Assembly (NCBI GenBank): GCA_012033495.1
Contig: JAAUQT010000002.1
Location: forward strand, 16,658 to 80,657
Direction of reading: 5' to 3'
Source of the DNA: Cyanobacteria bacterium RM1_2_2
Lineage (GTDB): Bacteria > Cyanobacteriota > Cyanobacteriia > Elainellales > Elainellaceae
Length of the DNA: 64,000 nt
The translations under genes were made by a program, and so were the position numbers. Positions 44,172-53,665 of this stretch are shown piece after piece. Numbering within the stretch: position 1 is the first letter of the stretch; each line of letters starts with the position of its first letter. The notes beneath the pieces were generated by a model. It had not been told where the DNA came from, made no database searches, and worked only from the letters and a program-made list of their open reading frames with translations.

Positions 44172-45035
44172 ATGATGGACGACTTGAAAGAAGCTTTGTC
44201 GGCTCAATCGGATCAAGAGTCTGAAATTCAGCGTTTGCGAGCCGAATTACAGCGTACCCAGCTTGCCTATCACATGGCGAAAGAGGCAGAACAGTTTAAG
44301 GCAGGTTTTTTGGCTCGCACTTCCCATGAGCTTCGCTCGCCGCTCAATAGCGTGATGAGCTTACAGCAGTTAATTTTGTCAGATTTGTGTGAGGATGCGG
44401 ACGAAGAACGGGAATTTGTCGCTCAGGCTTACGCAGCGGCTCAGAAGCTACTCAACCTCTTAGATAAACTAATCAGCGTTTCTAAGGCAACCTACGGCAC
44501 TGAAAAGCTCCACCTACAGCCAGTTCTCCTCGAAGATGTGTTTATGGAAGTGCAGAGCCTAACCATGATGCCAGCCCAAAACCGCAGCCAACGGCTGGAG
44601 ATTGAATATCCCGATCCTGATGTGCAGGTGATCGCCGATCCGCGCTGGCTGCGGCAGGTGCTTGTTAGCCTCGTTGATACGCCCATTGCGTTGATGCAGG
44701 AGGGCACAATCCGCGTGACTTCTCAAGTTGAGCCTGCCGAAAACATGGCTCACATTCAAATTGAAGACGAGCGCCCTGCCAGCTTTTGGAGCGAGCCAAT
44801 TGATTTGCTGCAATCTTTGCAGACACGCGGGCAAATTTCCGATGCGGCTGGAAAACAAGCTGCCCAAACCCTTCCCGATTTGCTAGAACAATCTCCTTCT
44901 CCTGGCATTTCGCTGCTCGTAAACCAGACCCTCATTGACCTGATGGGCGGACGGTTGGAAGTGCTGCAAGTGTCCACATCGGCTGAAGCAAAGACCTGCA
45001 TTCAATGCTCGATGCGGCTTGCAGGGGAAATGTAG
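44172..45035 (+). CDS. Histidine-kinase-like protein with degenerate ATP site
   Basis: The 287-aa product has an N-terminal coiled coil (ESEIQRLRAELQRTQ), a HisKA dimerisation helix with phospho-acceptor His in TSHELRSPLNSV, and a C-terminal HATPase-like region. The N box, normally N...N in LxNLxxNA, reads WLRQVLVSLVDTPIALM without either Asn, and the G1 motif is not evident (EDERPASFWSEP). A GISLLVNQTLIDLMGG G2-like end remains. It may bind no ATP and act as a phosphotransfer or scaffold protein. No sensory domain or response regulator is adjacent. Confidence 0.75.
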   Translation: MMDDLKEALSAQSDQESEIQRLRAELQRTQLAYHMAKEAEQFKAGFLARTSHELRSPLNSVMSLQQLILSDLCEDADEEREFVAQAYAAAQKLLNLLDKLISVSKATYGTEKLHLQPVLLEDVFMEVQSLTMMPAQNRSQRLEIEYPDPDVQVIADPRWLRQVLVSLVDTPIALMQEGTIRVTSQVEPAENMAHIQIEDERPASFWSEPIDLLQSLQTRGQISDAAGKQAAQTLPDLLEQSPSPGISLLVNQTLIDLMGGRLEVLQVSTSAEAKTCIQCSMRLAGEM

Positions 45036-45051
45036 AACAATTGTCTAGAGT

Positions 45052-45603
45052 CTAGAACGGTAAAGAACGTTGAGTGAACTGAGTTACCTTTGCAGTTGTA
45101 GTCTTCTTGCTGTTTGTTTCAGGCACCCACTCAAGCCGATCGCCTTTAAAGTCAGGATGAAGAGCGGCCAGTTTTGGAATCATTTCTAGAGCCGACTCAT
45201 AATAGTGCTGATCAATTTCAATTCCCAAAGCGGTGTAACCAACCGCCGCCGCTGCCGCAATCGTTGAGCCAGAACCCATGAAGGGATCAAGCAAAATGCC
45301 TTCTCCTAGCGGCAATAAAGATCGCACAATGATTCGCATAAATTGCTGAGGTTTCAGACATGGATGATCGGAAATTTCCGTTTCGACAACAGGAGTTCGA
45401 GTGCTAGGTATCGCTTCAGGCAGGGGTTTGCCTATGGCAAGACGGCGCAACCCCCCTGTTTTCCACTGACGCAGATTATCGGCTACAGTCCGCTCACTGA
45501 TCGGTTTACGAAATAACATCCAAGGTTCGTAGGCGCTTCGAGGCGTAACACAAACTTCTGGAAAGTCTTGTTCTGCCCCTTTAGAGGTAAAAGCAACTGT
45601 CAA
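45052..45603 (-). pseudogene. Truncated DNA methyltransferase (N4/N6 type, C-terminal part)
   Basis: 183 aa from a TTG start. It has the AdoMet motif I, LLDPFMGSGSTIAAAAAVG, and IEIDQHYYESA, as in beta-class N4-cytosine/N6-adenine methyltransferases. The catalytic DPPY/SPPY motif, which should lie upstream in this permuted class, is missing, and the frame stops at about 45628. It is therefore probably inactive, unless it is a half of a split enzyme. It abuts another incomplete ORF head to head. Confidence 0.7.
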
Positions 45604-45655
45604 TGTTACAAAGGGAGGGGAAAGTCACAACGGACACAGCGGTTGGCATACGATT

Positions 45656-45940
45656 GTGTGCTATGAAATTAACGAAAAATGGGACATTGATTTCACACTC
45701 ATCATGTTTGCTAATCTGAATGGGCATCAAGCGGCTGAACCTGACTGGGAATATGTGAAGAGTACCATCAACGTGGAAACTGGCAGCCAACGTACCGAAA
45801 CTTACATCACCAATCTTTTTGGTAAAACAAAACTTCGTGATGGTTCAGTTTATCTAGACCCTACGAAAGTAAACCATCGTCGTTGGCGTCAAGCACGAAG
45901 AGGCGACAAAACTGCTCCTCCTTGGTCAATCTTCTTCTAA
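45656..45940 (+). pseudogene. Incomplete ORF beside the methyltransferase fragment, possibly a restriction-enzyme relic
   Basis: The 94-aa reading (GTG 45656) has protein-like sequence (CYEINEKWDIDFTLIMF, TETYITNLFGKTKLRDGS), and the same frame stays open upstream across the junction into antisense of the methyltransferase. I do not recognise it. Proximity to a DNA methyltransferase makes a restriction-endonuclease remnant a reasonable guess only. Confidence 0.4.
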
Positions 45941-45995
45941 AAGATTGTTCAACCCCGTTTAAACTCACCATCAGTACGACTGCAACCCTTGTACT

Positions 45996-46553
45996 ATGCC
46001 GCGAATTCCCATCAGAGCAATAGTGATTATGGCATCTGCGCTGTTTGGATTCAGCACTGCCTGCTCTGCCAATCGCTACAGAACTTACTACATTCCCTCT
46101 GAGTCGATGGCTCCGACCCTTGCGGTGAATGATCGAATTGTCACCGATCGCGCAATTTATCACACCACCTCTCCTCAGCGCGGGGATATTGTACTCTTCC
46201 GCCCAACCGATCGGTTACTTGAAATGATGCAGGGAGCCAACATTCACTCAGACACGCCTTTTGTGAAACGAGTGATTGGTCTTCCCGGCGACACGATCGA
46301 AATCAAGCAAGGCACAGTTTACATCAACAACCAACCGCTTCAGGAAACCTACATTGCTGCACCACCAGACTACGCTTGGGGCCCTGAAACCCTTCCATCT
46401 GATGCTTTTTTCGTGCTGGGTGACAACCGCAACAACGCCTTTGATAGCCATTTTTGGGGATATGTGCCCCGCGATCGGCTGATCGGAAAAGCGTTTATGC
46501 GCTATTGGCCACCCAATCGGTTTGGATCGCTGGAGCCAGAAATAGCAAACTGA
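45996..46553 (+). CDS. lepB: Signal peptidase I
   Basis: 185 aa with the catalytic Ser in IPSESMAPTL (S37) and the general-base Lys in PFVKRVIGLPGD (K91), and the box GDNRNNAFDSHFWG. A hydrophobic N-terminal segment (AIVIMASALFGFSTACS) serves as membrane anchor, so it cleaves secretory signal peptides on the outer face of the membrane. Length is normal for the cyanobacterial enzymes. No operon partner is evident. Confidence 0.92.
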   Translation: MPRIPIRAIVIMASALFGFSTACSANRYRTYYIPSESMAPTLAVNDRIVTDRAIYHTTSPQRGDIVLFRPTDRLLEMMQGANIHSDTPFVKRVIGLPGDTIEIKQGTVYINNQPLQETYIAAPPDYAWGPETLPSDAFFVLGDNRNNAFDSHFWGYVPRDRLIGKAFMRYWPPNRFGSLEPEIAN

Positions 46554-46674
46554 TTCACTGTAACCAAACCTGATTCAAGGTTAATCATAGAAAATTCCTC
46601 AGTCGGCTCTCAGCGAATCTAATCACGCTTTCGTTACAATCATCCTAACCTTTGAAGTATGGTTAATTGCGCCT

Positions 46675-47664
46675 GTGAATCCTGTCATTGATTACCTTCG
46701 CATCAGCCTGATTGATCGCTGTAATTTTCAGTGCCAGTATTGTATGCCGGAAGGCGAAGAATTAGCGTCTCTTCAACAGCAGGAAATGTTGACCAATGCA
46801 GAACTCTTAACGCTCCTGCAAGCGGTGTTTATTCCCTGTGGCTTTACTCGCTTTCGGCTGACGGGGGGCGAACCGTTGTTGCGTTCGGGTGTCGTGGAAA
46901 TTGTTCGCTCGATTGCTGCCTTTCCTGAAACCCAAGATCTATCTATGACAACTAACGCTTTTTTGCTAGCGAATCTAGCGCAGAGCTTACATGAAGCCGG
47001 ACTTCGCCGCATTAACATTAGTTTAGATTCTCTAGAACCTGAAACCTTTGATCGGATCATTGGGCGGCGAGGACGCTCTCGCTGGCAACAGGTTTGGAAC
47101 GGCATTCAGGCAGCCTATCAAGTCGGGTTTAATCCGCTAAAACTCAATGTTGTTGTGATTCCTGGAATCAACGATCATGAAGTCTTAAATTTGGCAGCCC
47201 TTAGCCTTGATCAAGAATGGCATGTCCGGTTCATCGAATTCATGCCAATCGGCAACGCAGCCTTATTTGACCAGAAAGGTTGGGTTGATTCTGAATTTTT
47301 GCGACAACAAATCCGAGAACGCTGGGGACTGACAGAAGGACAAGTGAAAGGAAACGGCCCCGCTGATGTATTTAGAATTCCAGGAGCAAAAGGAACACTC
47401 GGCTTCATTAGCCAAATGTCGGAATGCTTTTGTGATCGCTGTAACCGCATGAGGCTCTCAGCAGACGGTTGGCTCCGCCCTTGTCTACTGAACGAAACTG
47501 CCCAGCTTAACCTCAAGGCAATGCTTCGCGCCAATGTCCCATTAGAAGAGATCCGTATCCAAGTGAGGGAATTAATGTCGGCAAAACCTGACATTAACTT
47601 CAAGATGCGAGAGTCAGGCGCAACCGGAGCCTATGCTCGCACCATGTCGCAAATTGGAGGATAA
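46675..47664 (+). CDS. moaA: GTP 3',8-cyclase MoaA
   Basis: 329 aa starting with GTG 46675 ([11 protein letters not shown]). It carries the radical-SAM cluster C16-x3-C20-x2-C23 (CNFQCQYC), the second [4Fe-4S] set CFCDRCNRM...CLL, and the C-terminal GG. It catalyses the first step of molybdenum cofactor synthesis. No other moa gene is adjacent; the moeB-type gene in the window is 7 kb away. Confidence 0.95.
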   Translation: MNPVIDYLRISLIDRCNFQCQYCMPEGEELASLQQQEMLTNAELLTLLQAVFIPCGFTRFRLTGGEPLLRSGVVEIVRSIAAFPETQDLSMTTNAFLLANLAQSLHEAGLRRINISLDSLEPETFDRIIGRRGRSRWQQVWNGIQAAYQVGFNPLKLNVVVIPGINDHEVLNLAALSLDQEWHVRFIEFMPIGNAALFDQKGWVDSEFLRQQIRERWGLTEGQVKGNGPADVFRIPGAKGTLGFISQMSECFCDRCNRMRLSADGWLRPCLLNETAQLNLKAMLRANVPLEEIRIQVRELMSAKPDINFKMRESGATGAYARTMSQIGG

Positions 47665-47806
47665 GGCAGAGGGTGGGAAAGCCGGAGTTAAAAGAATTTG
47701 CGTGTCCTCAAGCTCCTCCTCTTCTTTCCTTCTGCCTCAATCTCCTATTTCTTGACTGACCTACGTTTTCCCTACGCTGCCTGTCCCTTGCCTTCCCCAC
47801 AACAAA

Positions 47807-47835
47807 AGCCTTCTGATCGACGGAATCAGAAGGCT
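47807..47835 (-). terminator. Terminator of rpsD
   Basis: Perfect 11-bp stem AGCCTTCTGAT / ATCAGAAGGCT with a 7-base loop. On the minus strand it is followed by TTTTGTTG. Confidence 0.8.
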
Positions 47836-47911
47836 CTGAGGAATAGCTAAATACTAGATGGCGCATCGCAGCCGCGCAGATGCAGCCAAATTTGACATAA
47901 GCAGCAAATTG

Positions 47912-48520
47912 TTAGGCTTGACGGGAGTAATACTCAACCACAAGCAGTTCATTAATTGGCAAAGCCACCCATTCGCGCTCTACCACACCGTTCACTTTTC
48001 CTTCCATTTTGTTCTTATCGAACTCTAGGTGGCTAGGCAAGTGAGCCAAACCGGGAAACTGTAAATTCGCCTCCGCCAGTTTACGTGATCGATCGCTATC
48101 TCGCACACCAATCACATCACCGGCTCGACACTGATAGCTTGGAATGTCTACCACTCTGCCATTGACCGTCACGTGACCATGATTCACCAACTGACGTGCT
48201 CCCGGAATTGTCGGGCCTAAGCCCATCCGAAACACCGTATTATCCAAACGCATTTCCAGCAGTTGTAGCAACACCTGTCCAGTTGAACCAGCAGCTCGGC
48301 GTGCCTTCCGCACATAGCGGAGGAGTTGCCGTTCTGAAACACCATAGTTGAAGCGCAGTTTTTGCTTTTCTTCCAAACGAATCGCATATTCTGAGCGTTT
48401 CTTGCGAGCCTGTCCATGTTGACCAGGCGGATATGCCCGTTTTGCACTTTTGCGCGTTAACCCTGGCAATTCACCCAGGCGGCGTGCAATCCTGAGGCGT
48501 GGGCCCCTATATCGCGACAT
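47912..48520 (-). CDS. rpsD: 30S ribosomal protein S4
   Basis: The 202-aa sequence is typical of S4: N-terminal [16 protein letters not shown], the S4 RNA-binding domain [10 protein letters not shown]...INHGHV-type (here [19 protein letters not shown]) and end VVEYYSRQA. It is a primary 16S rRNA binder. It is transcribed alone, as in many cyanobacteria, with a terminator downstream. Confidence 0.98.
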   Translation of the reverse strand: MSRYRGPRLRIARRLGELPGLTRKSAKRAYPPGQHGQARKKRSEYAIRLEEKQKLRFNYGVSERQLLRYVRKARRAAGSTGQVLLQLLEMRLDNTVFRMGLGPTIPGARQLVNHGHVTVNGRVVDIPSYQCRAGDVIGVRDSDRSRKLAEANLQFPGLAHLPSHLEFDKNKMEGKVNGVVEREWVALPINELLVVEYYSRQA

Positions 48521-48891
48521 CTAGCTTCCTCTCTAAAATTCAAAAACTTACCCAAAGCTATCATTCTACCGTCGGCACACTAGAAATGAAAACCCCTGAA
48601 TCAGTTTCATCTAGTTGCCGCTTAAAATCCTAATGATTTCTGATAGGCAGGATCAGAAAAATAACCATATATAAGTGAAAGTGATTTTCTGCTTAGCAAA
48701 GATTAGGACAAATCATAGCTTAACGAGGAAATCAGCATTTTGGTAGGTCAAAAATTCCTTGTGCTAGGATTAATATATTGAGAACGTGCTCTCGCACCAA
48801 TACAGTCGAAAAGCTACATCTTGACTCACGCTGTATTCGACTGAGAGCGCCCTAGTTAACTGAAGAATTTGCAAAATTCAATTTTTGACCT
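48521..48891. other. Divergent intergenic region with structured segment
   Basis: About 370 bp holding promoters for rpsD and the small protein gene. A TAATATATTG stretch near 48770 could be a -10 region for the structured leader at 48788-48848. Confidence 0.5.
48788..48848 (+). ncRNA. Candidate structured leader RNA
   Basis: GCTCTC (48788) pairs with GAGAGC (48843) and, inside it, AATACAG (48799) with CTGTATT (48831), forming a two-part stem of 13 pairs around a 25-base loop. It lies about 45 bp upstream of the small gene at 48892. No T-run follows, so a regulatory leader is likelier than a terminator. No known family is recognised. Confidence 0.35.
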
Positions 48892-49128
48892 ATGACTGAA
48901 GGTGTTATGAACCAGCAGGTTGCTCACCCGATGGAAAAGTTTCAGCGTCAAGTTCGATCGCTTGTGCAATCCAAAGCCGTGAAACCAACCGACCATCTGT
49001 GGAAGATTGCTCTGCTCTATGGAGATGAATGGTCTTATTGGAAGAAAGAACTCCAAGAGTTTGACTTCTCAATGCAAGACCCAATCAGCGATTTGCTAGC
49101 GGTTGAAACTTGGGAAGAAGATACATAA
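48892..49128 (+). CDS. Small DUF4327-like protein
   Basis: The 78-aa protein reads KFQRQVRSLVQSKAVKPTD, DEWSYWKKELQEFDFSMQDPIS, DLLAVETWEED. The pattern (basic helix, W-x-x-x-E-L-x-E-x-DF, terminal EEW-like) resembles the small cyanobacterial DUF4327 family of unknown function. The start could be MNQQVAH at residue 6. A structured leader may precede it. Confidence 0.65.
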   Translation: MTEGVMNQQVAHPMEKFQRQVRSLVQSKAVKPTDHLWKIALLYGDEWSYWKKELQEFDFSMQDPISDLLAVETWEEDT

Positions 49129-49263
49129 GAGGTCTGATTGCAGTCTAATTACAGGCTGCCAAGCTGCAAACGGTGATGCAGCGATGGCTCAAGCTCGAAT
49201 CAAGTTCAAACCTAGATCATGTTCCAGCTTGCATCAGCGCTGCTTCTCGTTCTGAGTTTGGCT

Positions 49264-50361
49264 TCACAGATAGCTGCGAGCAGACAAATCTCCTATCTCA
49301 AAACTGTTTGTCTCAAAGCTATTTGAATCCTCATCTGAATTGAGGCTAGATTCTGCGCTGGAGCTTTCTGCTTCCAAGTGTTGCCAAACCTGTTGCAGCA
49401 TTGGCTCCAACCCAATTTTTGCTACCGCCGAAATCCGGAAAATTGGCGTATGAGTCAACTGCTGCAACTGAGCCGTCATCTCTTCGACGATAGAACTATC
49501 AGAAGGCAAAGCATCAATTTTGCTGAGGGCTACAACTTGCGGGCGCTCGGATAATCCACGTCCGTAGGCTTGCAGTTCAGCTTGAATCGTTTGGTAAGCG
49601 CCAATCGGATCAGGCTGGGTTACATCGATTAAATGTAGCAAAACGCGGGTGCGTTCAATATGGCGTAGAAAATCATGTCCTAAACCTGTCCCCAAATGCG
49701 CTCCTTCAATGAGTCCTGGAATATCTGCGAAAACCGTACCATCGCCAGTGGGCTTCCGCACTACGCCTAAGTTGGGTATGAGTGTGGTGAAGGGATAATC
49801 GGCAATTTTGGGACGCGCCGCCGACAGCGCCGAAATTAAGGTTGACTTGCCGGCATTTGGCAACCCAATAATGCCTACCTCAGCCAGCAGCTTTAGCTCC
49901 AGTCGAATCGAGCGTTCTTCTCCGGGCAATCCGGGGAGCGCGCGTTCAGGAGCACGATTGTGGTTGCTGAGGAAATGTCGATTGCCTAAGCCGCCCTTGC
50001 CGCCCTTTGCGACACACAATTCCTGTCCGGGGTTGATCAAATCGCCTAAAAACTCGTCTGTCTCTGCGTCGTAGACCACCGTTCCACAAGGAACTTCAAT
50101 TCTCAGATCGTCTGCTGATGCCCCAGTCATGTTTTTGGGTCCACCTTTTTTGCCGTCTTCGGCTTTAAACTGGCGAGCATACTGAAAATCCAACAAAGTT
50201 TGTAACCGCTCTACGGCCACAAAAATTACTGAGCCGCCGTGCCCTCCGTTGCCGCCGGCCGGCCCGCCAGCCGGAACATACTTTTCGCGGCGGAAGGCCA
50301 CCATGCCGTCGCCTCCCTTACCTGCGATTACATCAACTTTTGCCTGATCAATAAATTGCAT
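49264..50361 (-). CDS. obgE: ObgE GTPase
   Basis: 365 aa. The Obg fold fills the first 155 residues, with Gly-rich loops ([23 protein letters not shown]). The G domain follows with [10 protein letters not shown] (G1), [12 protein letters not shown] (G3) and ALSKIDAL (G4), and there is an acidic Ser-rich tail. The protein is an essential ribosome-associated GTPase in 50S maturation and stress response. Confidence 0.96.
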   Translation of the reverse strand: MQFIDQAKVDVIAGKGGDGMVAFRREKYVPAGGPAGGNGGHGGSVIFVAVERLQTLLDFQYARQFKAEDGKKGGPKNMTGASADDLRIEVPCGTVVYDAETDEFLGDLINPGQELCVAKGGKGGLGNRHFLSNHNRAPERALPGLPGEERSIRLELKLLAEVGIIGLPNAGKSTLISALSAARPKIADYPFTTLIPNLGVVRKPTGDGTVFADIPGLIEGAHLGTGLGHDFLRHIERTRVLLHLIDVTQPDPIGAYQTIQAELQAYGRGLSERPQVVALSKIDALPSDSSIVEEMTAQLQQLTHTPIFRISAVAKIGLEPMLQQVWQHLEAESSSAESSLNSDEDSNSFETNSFEIGDLSARSYL

Positions 50362-50976
50362 AGCGCTTAACCTCCAACTTTGATGGTAGGCGATCGAACT
50401 CCTGGTTAACCTAATCTTCCTGAAGGAGGCATCTATGGCATGAATAAAGTGAAAACGACTGCATAGAGGCTAAGATTCGTCTAAGTCTGATTGCAAACGA
50501 TGAAAAATCCCTGATAGTTAGCAAATTGATCAGCTTTGACTGGAGTTGCATTGCCCTGCTCGCGCACCTTTTAGCTTAATCTAGCTCAGTTAATCAGTGC
50601 GATTTGCCCATTTCTTTACAAAACCTACATTGTTTGTTTGATCGAGAATTGGCGACATTTGACCATCCATCTGATAGGTTAGTAAAGAAAAATTAAGGAT
50701 TGGTCATCTACCTGAATTCAACGCCCTGTTCATTGAGGCTGATTCAACACCGAAGCTGATTCGACACCAAGAACAGCAAATTCTGTATTTAGCTTCTTTG
50801 TTCAAAATAGGCAGAGTTGTGCTTCCTCAGTTTTTGGGAATTCTACGGAGTGAAGTTTTGGAAATTTGCCCCGGTTAGAGATCCACTAGAGCGAAGAGTA
50901 CTCTTCTTTTAGAGTCCGATCTTCCAGGCTAGGAGACGGTCTTTCTTACCCATGTGATTCATAGGGAATATTTAGC
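50362..50976. other. Divergent intergenic region (obgE / gmd)
   Basis: About 615 bp without a gene. It contains a 17-bp direct duplication at 50738-50771 (GCTGATTCAACACCGAA, GCTGATTCGACACCAAG). I see no terminator or riboswitch signature. Confidence 0.5.
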
Positions 50977-52056
50977 ATGACGACACAACGGAAACGCGCT
51001 CTGATTACAGGTATTACAGGACAAGATGGCTCCTACCTCAGCGAACTGCTGTTGGAAAAAGGATATGAAGTGCATGGCATTATTCGCCGGACTTCCACCT
51101 TCAACACTGATCGGATTGATCACATTTACGAAGACCCCCATGAAGAACAGCCTCATCTGTTCTTGCATTATGGCGATCTGACAGATGGCACAACGCTGCG
51201 TCGAATTTTGGAAGAAGTGCAGCCTTGCGAAATCTATAACTTGGGTGCGCAATCCCATGTGCGGGTCAGTTTTGATTCTCCTGAATACACCGTAGATGCG
51301 GTCGGAATGGGCGTGCTGCGCCTGCTCGAAGCCATCCGCGACTATCAGCAGCGCACCGGCAACGAAGTGCGTTTTTACCAGGCTGGCTCTTCGGAAATGT
51401 TTGGTAAGGTTCAGGAAGTGCCTCAAACCGAAACCACGCCGTTCTATCCTCGTAGTCCTTATGCTTGCGCCAAAGTGTACGGGCACTGGCAAACCGTGAA
51501 CTACCGAGAATCCTATGGGTTGTTTGCCTGCAACGGCATTCTGTTTAACCATGAATCTCCTCGCCGTGGCGAAACCTTTGTGACGCGCAAAATTACCCGT
51601 GCTCTGGCTCGGATTGTGGCTGGTCAACAGAAGAAGCTCTACATGGGCAACCTCGACTCGAAGCGCGACTGGGGTTATGCCAAAGACTATGTGCGGGCAA
51701 TGTGGCTGATGCTTCAGCAAGACCAGCCGGATGATTACGTGGTAGCAACGGGCGAAACCCATGAAATCCGCAAATTTTTGGATCTGGCATTCGGCTATGT
51801 CAACCTAGACTGGCACGACTACGTTGAGTTTGACGAACGGTATCTGCGCCCGGCAGAAGTAGACTTGCTGATTGGTGATCCGACCAAAGCGAAGCAAAAG
51901 TTAGGCTGGGAGCCTTCTGTCACATTCGAGCAGTTGGTTTACCTGATGGTAGAAGCCGACCTGAAGGCAATGGGACTGATTCCCCTCAATGGTCATACTG
52001 TGCAGCCCGTTTCTGACTATGCAACCGTGCGCCAAGCTGTTGGTGGCATGATGTAA
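50977..52056 (+). CDS. gmd: GDP-mannose 4,6-dehydratase
   Basis: 359 aa with the NADP loop [15 protein letters not shown], the family motif [14 protein letters not shown], and the catalytic Ser/Tyr/Lys set ([20 protein letters not shown]). It converts GDP-mannose to the 4-keto-6-deoxy intermediate. It is followed after 86 bp by fcl, forming the two-step GDP-L-fucose pathway for cell-surface polysaccharide. Confidence 0.97.
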   Translation: MTTQRKRALITGITGQDGSYLSELLLEKGYEVHGIIRRTSTFNTDRIDHIYEDPHEEQPHLFLHYGDLTDGTTLRRILEEVQPCEIYNLGAQSHVRVSFDSPEYTVDAVGMGVLRLLEAIRDYQQRTGNEVRFYQAGSSEMFGKVQEVPQTETTPFYPRSPYACAKVYGHWQTVNYRESYGLFACNGILFNHESPRRGETFVTRKITRALARIVAGQQKKLYMGNLDSKRDWGYAKDYVRAMWLMLQQDQPDDYVVATGETHEIRKFLDLAFGYVNLDWHDYVEFDERYLRPAEVDLLIGDPTKAKQKLGWEPSVTFEQLVYLMVEADLKAMGLIPLNGHTVQPVSDYATVRQAVGGMM

Positions 52057-52142
52057 ATGAGTTGGAATGGTCGGGGTGGCACGGCGCGCTCTGCCCCTCG
52101 GCACTTTTCTTTTGCAAGCATTCTAAATAAGCAATCTCAACC

Positions 52143-53093
52143 ATGACTTCAACCCCCCTAGATCTGACCAACCAGCGCATTTTGGTGACAGGTGGAGCCG
52201 GATTTCTCGGTCGGCAGGTGGTCGATCAACTGTGCCAAGCTGGAGCCAATCCTAACAAAATTACGATTCCTCGCTCACGAGATTTTAACCTGTGTGAAAT
52301 GGAAGCCTGCCAGCAAGCCGTTGATCAGCACGACATTGTGGTTCACCTGGCGGCGCATGTGGGCGGCATTGGCTTGAACCGAGAAAAGCCTGCTGAACTG
52401 TTCTATGACAACTTAATGATGGGCACCCAGTTGATTCATGCGGCTTATCAAGCGGGTGTCAAAAAGTTTGTCTGCGTGGGCACCATTTGCGCTTATCCCA
52501 AGTTCACGCCTGTACCGTTCAAGGAAGATGACCTTTGGAATGGGTATCCTGAAGAAACCAATGCACCTTATGGCGTAGCGAAAAAAGCCCTGTTGGTGCA
52601 GCTTCAAGCTTACCGTCAGCAGTATGGCTTTGATGGAATTTATTTGCTGCCGGTGAACCTGTATGGGCCGGAAGATAATTTTGATCCGCGTAGTTCTCAC
52701 GTAATTCCGGCTTTGATCCGCAAGGTGCATGAAGCGCAGCAACGCGGCGATGCTCAAATTCCGGTTTGGGGTGACGGCAGCCCAACTCGTGAGTTTCTCT
52801 ATTCCACCGATGCGGCTCGTGGGATTGTGATGGGAACTCAGTTGTACAGCGAATCAGAACCCGTTAATTTGGGAACCGGCTATGAGATCTCAATCAAAGA
52901 CCTGATTACGCTAATCTGCGAACTGATGGGCTATGAGGGCGAGTTGGTTTGGGAAACTGATAAACCAAACGGGCAACCGCGTCGCTGCCTCGACACTCAA
53001 CGCGCTCAAGAGAAGTTTGGCTTCGTTGCTGAGATGGAATTTAGGCAGGGGTTGAAGAACACCATTGATTGGTATCGCCAGCACGCGGCCTAA
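52143..53093 (+). CDS. fcl: GDP-L-fucose synthase
   Basis: 316 aa with the NADP loop [26 protein letters not shown], and the Y-x-x-x-K site in [11 protein letters not shown]. It catalyses the epimerisation and reduction that complete GDP-L-fucose synthesis after gmd. The two genes are the only polysaccharide genes on this side of the window. Confidence 0.96.
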   Translation: MTSTPLDLTNQRILVTGGAGFLGRQVVDQLCQAGANPNKITIPRSRDFNLCEMEACQQAVDQHDIVVHLAAHVGGIGLNREKPAELFYDNLMMGTQLIHAAYQAGVKKFVCVGTICAYPKFTPVPFKEDDLWNGYPEETNAPYGVAKKALLVQLQAYRQQYGFDGIYLLPVNLYGPEDNFDPRSSHVIPALIRKVHEAQQRGDAQIPVWGDGSPTREFLYSTDAARGIVMGTQLYSESEPVNLGTGYEISIKDLITLICELMGYEGELVWETDKPNGQPRRCLDTQRAQEKFGFVAEMEFRQGLKNTIDWYRQHAA

Positions 53094-53118
53094 GTGACAG
53101 TTGAGCTTAACCAAAATC

Positions 53119-53160
53119 ATGAGCGAGATTAGAAAATGTTCTCTGATCCCGCTCTTTCAA
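53119..53160 (+). terminator. Possible terminator after fcl
   Basis: GAGCGAGAT pairs with GATCCCGCTC with one mismatch, followed by TTTC. Weak. Confidence 0.35.
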
Positions 53161-53211
53161 GTATTGAGCCTAGTTACAAGTACTGAGCCTGATGACTCAA
53201 CGACGAACCCG

Positions 53212-53406
53212 CTAAACCTTCGGGTCTTCGCTGACTTCAGGAACCACATCAGGACGCTCTTTGTCTTCCCAACCGGGGGGACGCTTAGAGTTATACCAAG
53301 CGATTGATCCGATCGTAACGGCAGCAATGAAGCCGATGACGTAAACAGCAGTGAACGCAAGTGGGAAAGAAGATCCTTCACCTGTCGCAACTTGAAGTAA
53401 AATCAT
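53212..53406 (-). CDS. Small single-helix membrane protein, Psb35-like
   Basis: The 64-aa protein has one transmembrane helix (LAFTAVYVIGFIAAVTIGSIAW) and a polar tail YNSKRPPGWEDKE. The pattern fits the small cyanobacterial protein annotated Psb35 (Ssl2148-type), associated with the CP47/high-light-inducible protein module of photosystem II. I assign this from memory of the motif, so it needs a search. It is a monocistronic gene. Confidence 0.6.
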   Translation of the reverse strand: MILLQVATGEGSSFPLAFTAVYVIGFIAAVTIGSIAWYNSKRPPGWEDKERPDVVPEVSEDPKV

Positions 53407-53578
53407 GCCTGTTTTGTCCCCCCTAGGTTTGAAATCATTAATTTTTTTACCGTATCACTCAATTTACCGTATCTCTTTGCTACCAGCCTCTCTCTAGATC
53501 AGTATTCTCAAAAGATCAGTTGGTCAAACGCCAGTTCCTAGGGAATGGGAATTCAATCCGTTCGATCGTGGGGAGGGG

Positions 53579-53665
53579 CTTTGCGGTCAAATCGATTGCC
53601 GGATGCCCATTGATCTGTTGAACCCACCTGTCCAGTTTACGGATTGATTCAATCCACGATCCTAA
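53579..53665 (-). repeat. 87-bp dispersed repeat, copy B
   Basis: Inverted copy of 14844-14930. It overlaps the stop codon of the reconstructed PBP gene at 53662-53664. Confidence 0.85.

Noticed and set aside
45581-45790. 69-aa minus-strand ORF upstream of the methyltransferase as its missing N-terminus
   Set aside because: It is in a different frame, lacks DPPY and is antisense to the more protein-like plus-strand ORF.
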